Virus record (IMG/VR): IMGVR_UViG_3300008267_000190
Span: 1 to 33,104 of that record
Direction: 5' to 3' (one strand)
Origin: a virus
Length of the DNA: 33,104 nucleotides
Shown: piece after piece, positions 25,375-31,003 of the stretch
How positions within the stretch are numbered: position 1 is the stretch's first letter
How the letters are laid out: each line of letters opens with the position of its first letter
Made by a program: the position numbers and the translations under genes
The notes under the pieces: generated by a model
The model's input: the letters and a program-made list of their open reading frames with translations, nothing else
Told to the model about the DNA's origin: nothing
Databases searched by the model: none

Positions 25375-26514
25375 ATGAAAAAAAAAGAAACAGTTGCTAC
25401 GGGTAAAATATCCGTAGCAGATATTCGTTCCATGATTAATAAAAAAAACGGTAAGGAAGTAGCATATGATCTTCAAGAAACAAATCCTACCGAAGTCACT
25501 GAGTGGATTCCTACAGGATCACGCTGGCTTGATTCCATTATATGTAGAGGTAAACTGGCTGGCATCCCTGTTGGCAAAGTTTCGGAACTTGCAGGCGAAA
25601 CGGCAAGTGGAAAAAGCTATATGGCAGCACAAATAGCTGGTAATGCCCAAAAGATGGGATTAACAGTTGTTTATTTTGATAGTGAGAGCGCAATTGATCC
25701 TGACTTCTTAGAAAAAGCGGGATGTAATATTAATGATCTGCTTTATATTCAAGCAGATTCAGTAGAATTTGTTCTAGAAACTATTGAGCAATTGATGACT
25801 ACGTCAGATAACAAATATTTGTTTATCTGGGATTCGGTGGCGCTAACTCCTAGCAAGAGTGATATTGAAGGTGATTACGACCCACAGTCATCTATGGCCG
25901 TTAAGCCTCGTATTCTTTCAAAAGGTTTATCAAAATTAGTGCAGCCAATTGCAAATAAACAATCTACATTATTAGTTTTAAATCAGTTAAAAACTAATTT
26001 AAATGTAACTAATCCAAAATATGCTCAAGATATTGAAAAATATACAACACCAGGCGGCAAAGCTTTAGCATATTCTTATAGTTTACGTATATGGCTTACG
26101 GGAGTAAAAGATAAAAATAGTTATGTTAACGATGATAGGGGCTATAGAATCGGCTCAGAAGTTAAAGCCAGATTAGAAAAATCTCGATTTGGCACTCAAG
26201 GGAGAGAATGTTTTTTTAAGATTCTTTGGGGCTCTGATGATGTTGGCGTATTAGATAATGAAAGTATCTTTACGGCTATTAAGCCATTTATCAAACAAAT
26301 GGGAGCTTGGTATGAAATCGAAGTTGAAGGTAAGCCAAGAAAATTTCAAAGTACTTTTTGGGATGAACTTATGAAAGAACAAGCATTTAGAGATACTGTA
26401 TTAAAAATTATGGATAATGAAATTATAGTAAAATTCGATACTCGCGAAGGTGATGCAAGAAATTATTATAATTTAGAGGAAGAAGAACAAGAAAATAAAC
26501 TATCACTAGATTAA
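25375..26514 (+). CDS. uvsX: UvsX/RecA-like recombinase
   Basis: The 379-residue strand-exchange ATPase belongs to the RecA/UvsX family. Walker A is GETASGKS (residues 74-81), followed by VVYFDSESAIDPDF, a Walker B strand YLFIWDSVAL, a conserved Gln strand (LLVLNQLKTNL) and a DNA-binding loop region ending in TTPGGKALAY. T4 UvsX is 391 residues. A GTG at 25351 in the same frame is rejected because it lies within the terminator stem. ATG 25375 is used. A four-codon reading frame (ATG at 25364) ends in TGA overlapping this ATG, which might couple initiation. The 5' half is GC-richer than the 3' half. It follows ssb as a functional pair and overlaps the next stop/start region by one base. Confidence 0.93.
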   Translation: MKKKETVATGKISVADIRSMINKKNGKEVAYDLQETNPTEVTEWIPTGSRWLDSIICRGKLAGIPVGKVSELAGETASGKSYMAAQIAGNAQKMGLTVVYFDSESAIDPDFLEKAGCNINDLLYIQADSVEFVLETIEQLMTTSDNKYLFIWDSVALTPSKSDIEGDYDPQSSMAVKPRILSKGLSKLVQPIANKQSTLLVLNQLKTNLNVTNPKYAQDIEKYTTPGGKALAYSYSLRIWLTGVKDKNSYVNDDRGYRIGSEVKARLEKSRFGTQGRECFFKILWGSDDVGVLDNESIFTAIKPFIKQMGAWYEIEVEGKPRKFQSTFWDELMKEQAFRDTVLKIMDNEIIVKFDTREGDARNYYNLEEEEQENKLSLD

Positions 26515-26525
26515 TGGAGAATATA

Positions 26526-26873
26526 ATGGAAGATAAGAATGAAAACAAAACAGTAGAAACTGAAGAGGAACAAAAGTTCAATAGCGAAGATGTAAATTCT
26601 GCTGCTGAAGAATTTGATGTAAAAGAATATCTTGATGAAAATGGTTTAATTGAAAAATGGGAACCAACAGGAATGTTTCAAGAAGTGTTGACAAATCCAG
26701 AAAAATTTTTCATTGCTTCAATCATGGAAGCAATGATTTATAAGTCAGTATATTTGATGGAAAAACATGGAAAAACTTCAGAAGAAATGGTTGAATATCA
26801 AGAAAAGTATTTATCACATATGGCATCTATTGGAGTTTTCAATGGAGAGCTTCTAAAACAAATTAGTGAATAA
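26526..26873 (+). CDS. Acidic small protein of unknown function
   Basis: The 115-residue product is unrecognised. ATG 26526 is chosen because GGAG at 26516-26519 is properly spaced. The ATG at 26514 lies inside the Shine-Dalgarno region. The first 40 residues are very acidic and polar (TVETEEEQKFNSEDVNSAA). The rest is a helical domain with GLIEKWEPTGMFQEVLTNPE, then FFIASIMEAMIYKS, then a Met-rich helix. It is the last gene of the ssb-uvsX unit before a strong terminator, so it may act with the recombinase. That is position-based inference only. Confidence 0.72.
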   Translation: MEDKNENKTVETEEEQKFNSEDVNSAAEEFDVKEYLDENGLIEKWEPTGMFQEVLTNPEKFFIASIMEAMIYKSVYLMEKHGKTSEEMVEYQEKYLSHMASIGVFNGELLKQISE

Positions 26874-26892
26874 AAAAAATATAAATATTTTT

Positions 26893-26920
26893 AACCCGCC
26901 TAAAAATAGGCGGGTTTTTT
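26893..26920 (+). terminator. Intrinsic terminator after the uvsX unit
   Basis: AACCCGCCTA (26893-26902), loop AAAA, and TAGGCGGGTT (26907-26916) form a perfect 10-bp stem followed by a T run. The AT-rich gap 26921-27020 after it holds a TTGACT box (26942-26947) with possible -10 words 17-19 bases downstream but no gene. Confidence 0.93.
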
Positions 26921-26981
26921 ATTTTTAAAAAACTATTTATTTTGACTAAAAAATAACAAAATTAATTATATCAACACAAAT

Positions 26982-27237
26982 AAAAGAGAAGTCAACATCT
27001 AACCCATTGGAGGAAAGGAGATGTTATCTGCATTTTTTTGTATCTTAGTTATTATAATATTATATTTTAAATTAAAAAAAATGAAAGAAAATACAAAAAA
27101 ACTGGAACGTGCGAAAGAAATATTAAGATCAGCAGAAAAAATAAAAAAAAAGATACAAAAAATAAAAAAATTAAGATAGTAATTTTTAAAAGTAAGGTAT
27201 ACGTTTTTAAATTCTAGTAATACTTGACTTCTCTTTT
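26982..27237. repeat. 14-bp perfect inverted repeat bracketing a small membrane-protein gene
   Basis: AAAAGAGAAGTCAA (26982-26995) is the exact reverse complement of TTGACTTCTCTTTT (27224-27237). Between the arms lies a single 52-codon gene. The right arm contains the -35 word of a promoter for downstream genes. The left arm carries the same TTGACT word on the - strand. Confidence 0.85.
27021..27179 (+). CDS. 52-residue single-span membrane protein
   Basis: The ATG at 27021 follows a very strong ribosome site (GGAGGAAAGGAG, 27009-27020), which supports this short gene. The sequence has an N-terminal hydrophobic segment (LSAFFCILVIIILYF, residues 2-16) followed by a highly basic, Lys/Arg-rich helical tail with KKLERAKEILRSAEK. 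The layout is that of a small inner-membrane protein with a cytoplasmic basic domain. Positive charges immediately after the span predict the C-terminus inside. Function is unknown. Small membrane proteins of phages include lysis regulators, exclusion factors and host-enzyme inhibitors, and none can be chosen here. It stands alone between two transcription signals. Confidence 0.7.
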   Translation: MLSAFFCILVIIILYFKLKKMKENTKKLERAKEILRSAEKIKKKIQKIKKLR

Positions 27238-27252
27238 GTTCCCATGTAGAGT
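27224..27252 (+). promoter_or_regulatory. sigma70-like promoter for the 27286-29322 group
   Basis: TTGACT (27224-27229) and TAGAGT (27247-27252) have 17-base spacing. The arrangement resembles the ssb promoter (TTGCAC-N17-TATAGT) and another at 29284 (TTGACT-N17-TACAGT). The -10 overlaps a palindrome. Confidence 0.55.
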
Positions 27253-27273
27253 ATTTCCTACATGGGAATTTTT
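27239..27273 (+). terminator. Perfect 11-bp hairpin plus T run, terminator or operator
   Basis: TTCCCATGTAG (27239-27249), loop AGTATTTC, and CTACATGGGAA (27258-27268) are followed by TTTTT (27269-27273). It has the form of an intrinsic terminator for the small membrane-protein transcript. It also covers the -10 of the overlapping promoter, so it could instead be a regulator binding site. A transcript starting near 27259 would lack the left arm. Confidence 0.75.
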
Positions 27274-27285
27274 ATTGGAGAAAAA

Positions 27286-27531
27286 ATGATTAAATTTGAA
27301 AAGCTTGACACAAACGGTTTTCCTCTATATATTGTTGATGAAGTTGAGAACTGGAATAAATTTACAGAGTGGCTTTACCGCCTAGAAGATAAAGAAATGT
27401 CTCTTTCGTTTAAGAGTAATTTATATAGGTTTAGAACAGTAGAAGAAAGAATACAATTTGTATTCGGATTCATGAAAGCTTGGGATATTATTGACGACGC
27501 TTATTTGCAGAAGCGTCAGGGAGTTAATTAA
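27286..27531 (+). CDS. Small unknown protein upstream of uvsE
   Basis: The product has 81 residues from ATG 27286, which has TTGGAG correctly spaced. An in-frame ATG at 27262 lies in the hairpin and is rejected. The protein is mixed alpha/beta, with FPLYIVDEVENWNKFTEWLY, then SFKSNLYRFRTVEERIQFVF, then a final helix FMKAWDIIDDAYLQKR. I recognise no motif. Its stop overlaps the uvsE start by one base (TAATG), so the two are translationally coupled. Confidence 0.7.
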   Translation: MIKFEKLDTNGFPLYIVDEVENWNKFTEWLYRLEDKEMSLSFKSNLYRFRTVEERIQFVFGFMKAWDIIDDAYLQKRQGVN

Positions 27532-28460
27532 TGGCTTTAGGACTTTGCTGTCAGTGGCTCGAGCCTCGTACAAAACGAGACGGAACTCTTATATTTGAGA
27601 ATGCAATTGAAGAAAAAAGCCTGCAACTTGGAGCATATAAAAATGGAAAATACTCAACAGACCGAATTACTGAAACATATCGAAATAATGTCGAAGAACA
27701 CATCAGAATTTTTCCTTACCTCATTAAAGCACGCATCAAATCATTCAGATTGTCAAGTAGCCTTTTCCCGCTTTATGAATTCTGTGGAGACGATGCGCGA
27801 AATGATTCATACCTTATCTCTAGACTCGGAACTCTTGGACAAATGTTTAAGGACGCTGGCATTAGAGTCACAACGCACCCTGGACAATTCACAGTCTTAT
27901 CTAGCGACAAACAAAACGTCGTAGAAAATTCTATTCGCGAGCTGCAATACCATGCATGGATATTTGACGTAATGGGTTTTGACGAGACTCCTTACTATGC
28001 AATTAATATTCATGGTGGTAAAGCAAATCGCAGCGAGCAACTAATTAATGTAATTAATTCTTTGCCATCTAATGTTAAAAATAGACTTACGTTAGAAAAT
28101 GATGAGAAATGTTATGATGTCGTTCAGCTCTGCAATATTTTTCGCTCTTGTGGTACTCCTGTTGTTTTTGATTCTCATCATTTTCAGTTTAATATGGGAT
28201 CTCTTCATTTTGATGATGCATTTAACCTTTGCTGTGATACATGGGGTAATATTCGTCCTTTACAACATTTATCAAATAGTGAACCGGGTATGGAAAATGC
28301 TCCTTTCAACCAAAAAAGAGCGCATTCAAAAATGATCCATACAATTCCAGAGCTTCAGCTACAATATCTTAAAAAAGATCAAATTGATATTGACGTAGAA
28401 GCAAAAAATAAAAATCTTGCGATATTTAAGATGCGTAAAGATTTTGGAATTGAGGAATAA
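27531..28460 (+). CDS. uvsE: UV DNA damage endonuclease (UVDE/UvsE)
   Basis: The 309-residue protein is a TIM-barrel endonuclease that incises 5' to UV photoproducts and other lesions, starting alternative excision repair. Family motifs are all visible: LGLCCQWLEP at the start, SFRLSSSLFP (71-80), HPGQF (116-120), YHAW (140-143), NIHGG (159-163), LENDE (188-192) and DSHH (214-217), supplying the His/Glu/Asp metal ligands. Length is normal for bacterial UvsE (about 300). T4 itself uses the unrelated DenV, so this is a different repair solution. ATG 27531 overlaps the upstream TAA. It is followed without a gap by two cysteine-motif genes. Confidence 0.93.
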   Translation: MALGLCCQWLEPRTKRDGTLIFENAIEEKSLQLGAYKNGKYSTDRITETYRNNVEEHIRIFPYLIKARIKSFRLSSSLFPLYEFCGDDARNDSYLISRLGTLGQMFKDAGIRVTTHPGQFTVLSSDKQNVVENSIRELQYHAWIFDVMGFDETPYYAINIHGGKANRSEQLINVINSLPSNVKNRLTLENDEKCYDVVQLCNIFRSCGTPVVFDSHHFQFNMGSLHFDDAFNLCCDTWGNIRPLQHLSNSEPGMENAPFNQKRAHSKMIHTIPELQLQYLKKDQIDIDVEAKNKNLAIFKMRKDFGIEE

Positions 28461-28775
28461 ATGAAAAAAAATAAAAATACTAAACTTGCGATTAAAGCCT
28501 TACAAGAGGTAATAAATAGACTCGAGGGAGAGCATTCTGGCTTGCCACAATGCTGTATAGAGGTTTTTGTCTCGGGGAGAACCTCTCATGAATTTAGAGA
28601 AACCCTTTCTGAAAAAAATCAAAAAAAATATAATGCATGGGGATATGTTCCATGCGACAAGTGTTTTAAAAATAATAAAAAAGTAAAAATTAAAATGAAT
28701 GGAACATCGCATAGAGGTGAAATTCTTTATGCTGTGTTAAAGACGTTGTGGGAAGATGTTAGATCAAAAAATTAA
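28461..28775 (+). CDS. Small cysteine-motif protein, possibly metal binding
   Basis: The 104-residue product starts immediately after the uvsE stop, with GAGG seven bases upstream. Notable residues are H25, C31-C32 (HSGLPQCCIEVF) and C65/C68 (GYVPCDKCFK), a layout that could bind one metal ion and that I have the impression of seeing in conserved phage and bacterial hypothetical proteins. N- and C-terminal parts are helical. No catalytic motif is evident. Position after uvsE suggests shared expression, not necessarily shared function. Confidence 0.7.
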   Translation: MKKNKNTKLAIKALQEVINRLEGEHSGLPQCCIEVFVSGRTSHEFRETLSEKNQKKYNAWGYVPCDKCFKNNKKVKIKMNGTSHRGEILYAVLKTLWEDVRSKN

Positions 28776-28791
28776 TTTTAGGAAAATAAAA

Positions 28792-29322
28792 ATGCGTGAA
28801 GAACTTCAAAAACAACTTTATGAACGATGGCCAGAAATTTTTGCTCAAAAAGATCTAGATATGCGGCAGACAGCTATGTGTTGGGGAATTGACTGCAGTG
28901 ACGGATGGTACTCAATTATTGATAATCTTTGTAATAGTATTCAAAACCATATTGAAAATGAAAATTGGAGAATTAAATATAAAAAGGAGCGCGGCGAACT
29001 ACCACCAGATGCTCCAAACTATCCACAAATTGAAGCAACGCAAGTAAAAGAAAAATTTGGCGGTCTAAGATTCTATGTTAATCATCAAGATGATTATGTT
29101 AGTGGTCTAATTCATATGGCAGAAATAATGTCGCTTGATACTTGTGAGGCATGCGGCAATCCAGGTAAGCCAAATGATGAAGGATGGATTTCTACGCTCT
29201 GTAATCCTTGTCGTGAAGAAGATAGAAAGCGCCTTCAAAGGTATGAAGAAATGGCAAAAGCAGCAGCAGAAGCGCGTAAGAACTTGACTGTACAAATGAA
29301 AGATGTTACAGTAGCTCCATAA
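28792..29322 (+). CDS. Conserved phage hypothetical protein with zinc ribbon
   Basis: The product has 176 residues from ATG 28792, supported by TTTAGGAAAATAAA upstream. An earlier in-frame ATG at 28756 inside the previous gene is rejected. The order MCWGIDCSDGWY (residues 29-40), VKEKFGGLRFYV (85-96), DTCEACGNPG (117-125) and STLCNPC (135-140) is typical of a widespread hypothetical family in phages and prophages. C118, C121, C137 and C140 form a likely zinc ribbon. The C-terminus is helical. Biochemical function is unknown to me. The end of this gene contains the predicted promoter for the deaminase gene. Confidence 0.75.
   Translation: MREELQKQLYERWPEIFAQKDLDMRQTAMCWGIDCSDGWYSIIDNLCNSIQNHIENENWRIKYKKERGELPPDAPNYPQIEATQVKEKFGGLRFYVNHQDDYVSGLIHMAEIMSLDTCEACGNPGKPNDEGWISTLCNPCREEDRKRLQRYEEMAKAAAEARKNLTVQMKDVTVAP
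29284..29312 (+). promoter_or_regulatory. sigma70-like promoter for the deaminase gene
   Basis: TTGACT (29284-29289) and TACAGT (29307-29312) are 17 bases apart, inside the 3' end of the preceding gene. Transcription would start near 29319 and give a leader of about 20 bases before the Shine-Dalgarno TTGAGGAG. Confidence 0.5.
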
Positions 29323-29338
29323 CGTTGAGGAGAACAAC

Positions 29339-29786
29339 ATGGATAACGATGACCCGCAGGAGATGCTGATTAGTAAGAAGGATACCTCCAAGAAGACACG
29401 GAGGTATCTTCCAGTTAGCTAAGAAGCTTGCAGAGTGCTCTACCTATGGTAACTTTCGTCATGGCGCAGTTCTAGTGCGTGGCGGTGCAATTATTAATGT
29501 AGGTATTAATTCTGAGAAGTATTCTTCAATTGGAGCAAAGCATCGGCATGAGTCAAAGGGTGTTGCGACCTATCATGCAGAGCTCAAGGCGATGTTAAAT
29601 ATTGATCGTGCATTAACTAAAGGTGCAACTATTTATGTTGCTCGTTCTTCCAAGAAGAATCATGAAGATAGAATGAGTAAGCCTTGTTCTATGTGCCATG
29701 CTGTTATGGAAGAGCGTGGAATCTCGCAAGTATTTTATACTGTTGATAGTGAAGTTATTGGAACTTATAAGTTCAAGAAGGAATAA
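29339..29786 (+). CDS. dCMP/cytidine deaminase-family protein, encoded in two frames with a +1 shift
   Basis: The C-terminal frame (to TAA 29784-29786) carries the deaminase signatures HGAVLVRGG, HAE and PCSMC, with the catalytic Glu in HAE and Zn ligands from HAE and PCxxC. This frame has no start upstream: it is open back to a TGA at 29367-29369, with no ATG, GTG or TTG before GTG 29475, which would remove conserved residues. A well-formed ORF with TTGAGGAG starts at ATG 29339 in another frame and stops at 29420-29422 after 27 codons. A +1 shift after CTT (29408-29410) joins them as RRYL-QLAKKLAEC, a natural start for this family. The product is then 148 residues, with HAE at 79-81 and PCSMC at 115-119. 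It would supply dUMP for dTTP synthesis. An indel mutation or assembly error is the alternative. Confidence 0.75.
29381..29408 (+). repeat. 9-bp inverted repeat covering the frameshift Shine-Dalgarno
   Basis: GATACCTCC (29381-29389) pairs with GGAGGTATC (29400-29408) across a 10-base loop. It can be extended by a G-T and an A-T pair. It would hide the GGAGG element of the putative frameshift signal until a ribosome opens it. No T run follows, so it is not a terminator. Confidence 0.8.
29400..29411 (+). other. RF2-like +1 frameshift signal (GGAGG-TAT-CTT-C)
   Basis: In the frame of ATG 29339 the codons are CGG AGG TAT CTT CCA. The E. coli prfB site reads AGG GGG TAT CTT TGA. Both place an internal Shine-Dalgarno directly before TAT CTT, and CTT is the codon that slips +1. 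Here slipping CTT to TTC leads into the deaminase frame. The A-site codon is CCA instead of a stop, which is an important difference. Confidence 0.6.
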
Positions 29787-29787
29787 T

Positions 29788-29943
29788 ATGTTAAAATATA
29801 TTTTTATTATTAGTTTAGTGCTAACTTCTTGTTCTCATCACGAGTTAAAAACAAGAAAAGACTGCGATGATATTTGTTATCCGCAAAAAATTTCTTGGCA
29901 ACAAGAAAAATTACAATGCGTTTGTAGACCAGAAGTACGTTAG
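29788..29943 (+). CDS. Small cysteine-rich predicted lipoprotein
   Basis: The 51-residue product starts at ATG 29788, one base after the deaminase stop, with AAGGAATAAT upstream. It has a short basic start (MLK), a hydrophobic segment (YIFIISLVLTS) and a lipobox LTSC with the modified Cys at 15, so it is expected to be exported and lipidated. The mature part is about 37 residues, with four more cysteines (26, 30, 44, 46) that could form two disulphides. It is not proline-rich like an Rz1 spanin. Small phage lipoproteins include superinfection-exclusion factors that block receptors, but this is a guess. A strong terminator follows. Confidence 0.7.
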   Translation: MLKYIFIISLVLTSCSHHELKTRKDCDDICYPQKISWQQEKLQCVCRPEVR

Positions 29944-29958
29944 AAATTATTTATTTTT

Positions 29959-29987
29959 TGCTGCCGTAGAAATACGGCAGCATTTTT
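29959..29987 (+). terminator. Intrinsic terminator with GAAA tetraloop
   Basis: TGCTGCCGTA (29959-29968), tetraloop GAAA, and TACGGCAGCA (29973-29982) form a perfect 10-bp stem followed by TTTTT (29983-29987). It ends the deaminase-lipoprotein transcript. Confidence 0.95.
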
Positions 29988-30001
29988 ATTATAGGTGTTA
30001 T

Positions 30002-30967
30002 ATGAATAAAAAGAAAGTTTTAATTATTGATGGAAATAACAATTATTTTAGAGCTTATATTGTTGATCCAAGCGTATCTTCTAATGGTCAACCAATTGGA
30101 GGTATTACTGGATTTTTAAAAATTCTACAAAAACTTATTAGAGAAACTGTACCTAATAGGGTTGTAATTTGTTGGGACGGCAAGGGCGGTTCTGCCAAAA
30201 GAAAGCTTATGAATAAAAACTATAAGGATGGTCGTAAACCAATCCGGCTAAATAGAAGTATCGAGAATCTTTCTGAGAATGAAGAATTAGAAAATAAAAT
30301 CTGGCAAATGACACGGCTTGTTGATTACATCAATAATATGCCAATCATTCAGCTTCTATTAGATTCTGTGGAAGCAGACGATGTTATCTCAGCGGTCGCC
30401 AATCATCATTCGCTCGTAGACTATAATAAAATTATTGTATCAAGCGATAAAGATTTTATCCAGCTTTGTGACAAAGATACTATTCTTTATAGACCAATTC
30501 AGCAACAAATTTTAAATACTAAAAAAATTCTTGAAGAATATAAAATTCATCCTAATAATTTTTGTTTAGCTAGGGCCATATCGGGTGATCAATCAGATAA
30601 TATCGATGGAGTAGATAGTGTCGGACTTCCAACTGTTGCAAAAAGACTTCCTTTTCTTTCAGAAGAGAAGTTCTATACAATAGATGAAGTTATAGATTTT
30701 TGTAAGAAAACCAATTCTGAATTAAAAGCTTATAAAAATATTATAGAACAAAAAAGAAAAATTGAAGATAATTATAAAATTATGCAACTCGCTGTTCCAA
30801 ATATATCAGTTCAAGATAGTCAAAAAATTGACTATACATTACAAAATAGCGAATGCACGTTCAATAAACAAGAAATCATTAAAATGATGATTGAAGATGG
30901 GTTTGCTTCTCTAAATCTAGATGAACTTTTTATGAGAATGAAAAACATTGTACTTGAAAACTGTTAA
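30002..30967 (+). CDS. 5'-3' exonuclease / flap endonuclease (T4 RNase H-like)
   Basis: The product has 321 residues from ATG 30002, which has AGGTGTTAT upstream. An open frame upstream crosses the terminator and is rejected. It belongs to the FEN/PIN nuclease family that removes RNA primers and 5' flaps. Acidic metal-site residues are visible: D10 in LIIDGNNNYFRAY, D59 in ICWDG, E124/D126/D127 in VEADDVIS, D149/D151 in SSDKDFIQL and D196/D199 in GDQSDNIDGV. The last leads into a helix-three-turn-helix (GVDSVGLPTVAKR). T4 RNase H is 305 residues. It provides the 5' nuclease activity absent from the small family A polymerase. The helicase gene follows. Confidence 0.92.
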   Translation: MNKKKVLIIDGNNNYFRAYIVDPSVSSNGQPIGGITGFLKILQKLIRETVPNRVVICWDGKGGSAKRKLMNKNYKDGRKPIRLNRSIENLSENEELENKIWQMTRLVDYINNMPIIQLLLDSVEADDVISAVANHHSLVDYNKIIVSSDKDFIQLCDKDTILYRPIQQQILNTKKILEEYKIHPNNFCLARAISGDQSDNIDGVDSVGLPTVAKRLPFLSEEKFYTIDEVIDFCKKTNSELKAYKNIIEQKRKIEDNYKIMQLAVPNISVQDSQKIDYTLQNSECTFNKQEIIKMMIEDGFASLNLDELFMRMKNIVLENC

Positions 30968-30982
30968 TTTTTACTGTAGATT
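30954..30982 (+). promoter_or_regulatory. Weak sigma70-like promoter before the helicase gene
   Basis: TTGAAA (30954-30959) and TAGATT (30977-30982) have 17-base spacing, straddling the end of the exonuclease gene. It is a weaker match than the other three predicted promoters and could be chance in AT-rich DNA. Confidence 0.3.
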
Positions 30983-31003
30983 GTGCTCAAGTTTGGAGAA
31001 AAT

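Noticed and set aside
26921-27020. tRNA or other structured RNA gene in the largest gap
   Set aside because: I see no cloverleaf, T-loop word or GC-rich folded core. The gap is AT-rich with promoter-like words only.
27595-28335. Alternative-frame open frames inside uvsE, including a hydrophobic one
   Set aside because: They lie wholly within a gene with all family motifs and have no ribosome sites. The hydrophobicity is a frame artefact.
29475-29786. Deaminase starting at GTG 29475
   Set aside because: It has no ribosome site and would remove the first helix and HGAVLV strand of the catalytic domain, which are clearly encoded upstream in the same frame.
30002-30967. Extended exonuclease reading frame beginning at 29867
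   Set aside because: It would translate through the lipoprotein gene's end and the strong terminator. ATG 30002 starts exactly at the conserved N-terminal strand and has a ribosome site.
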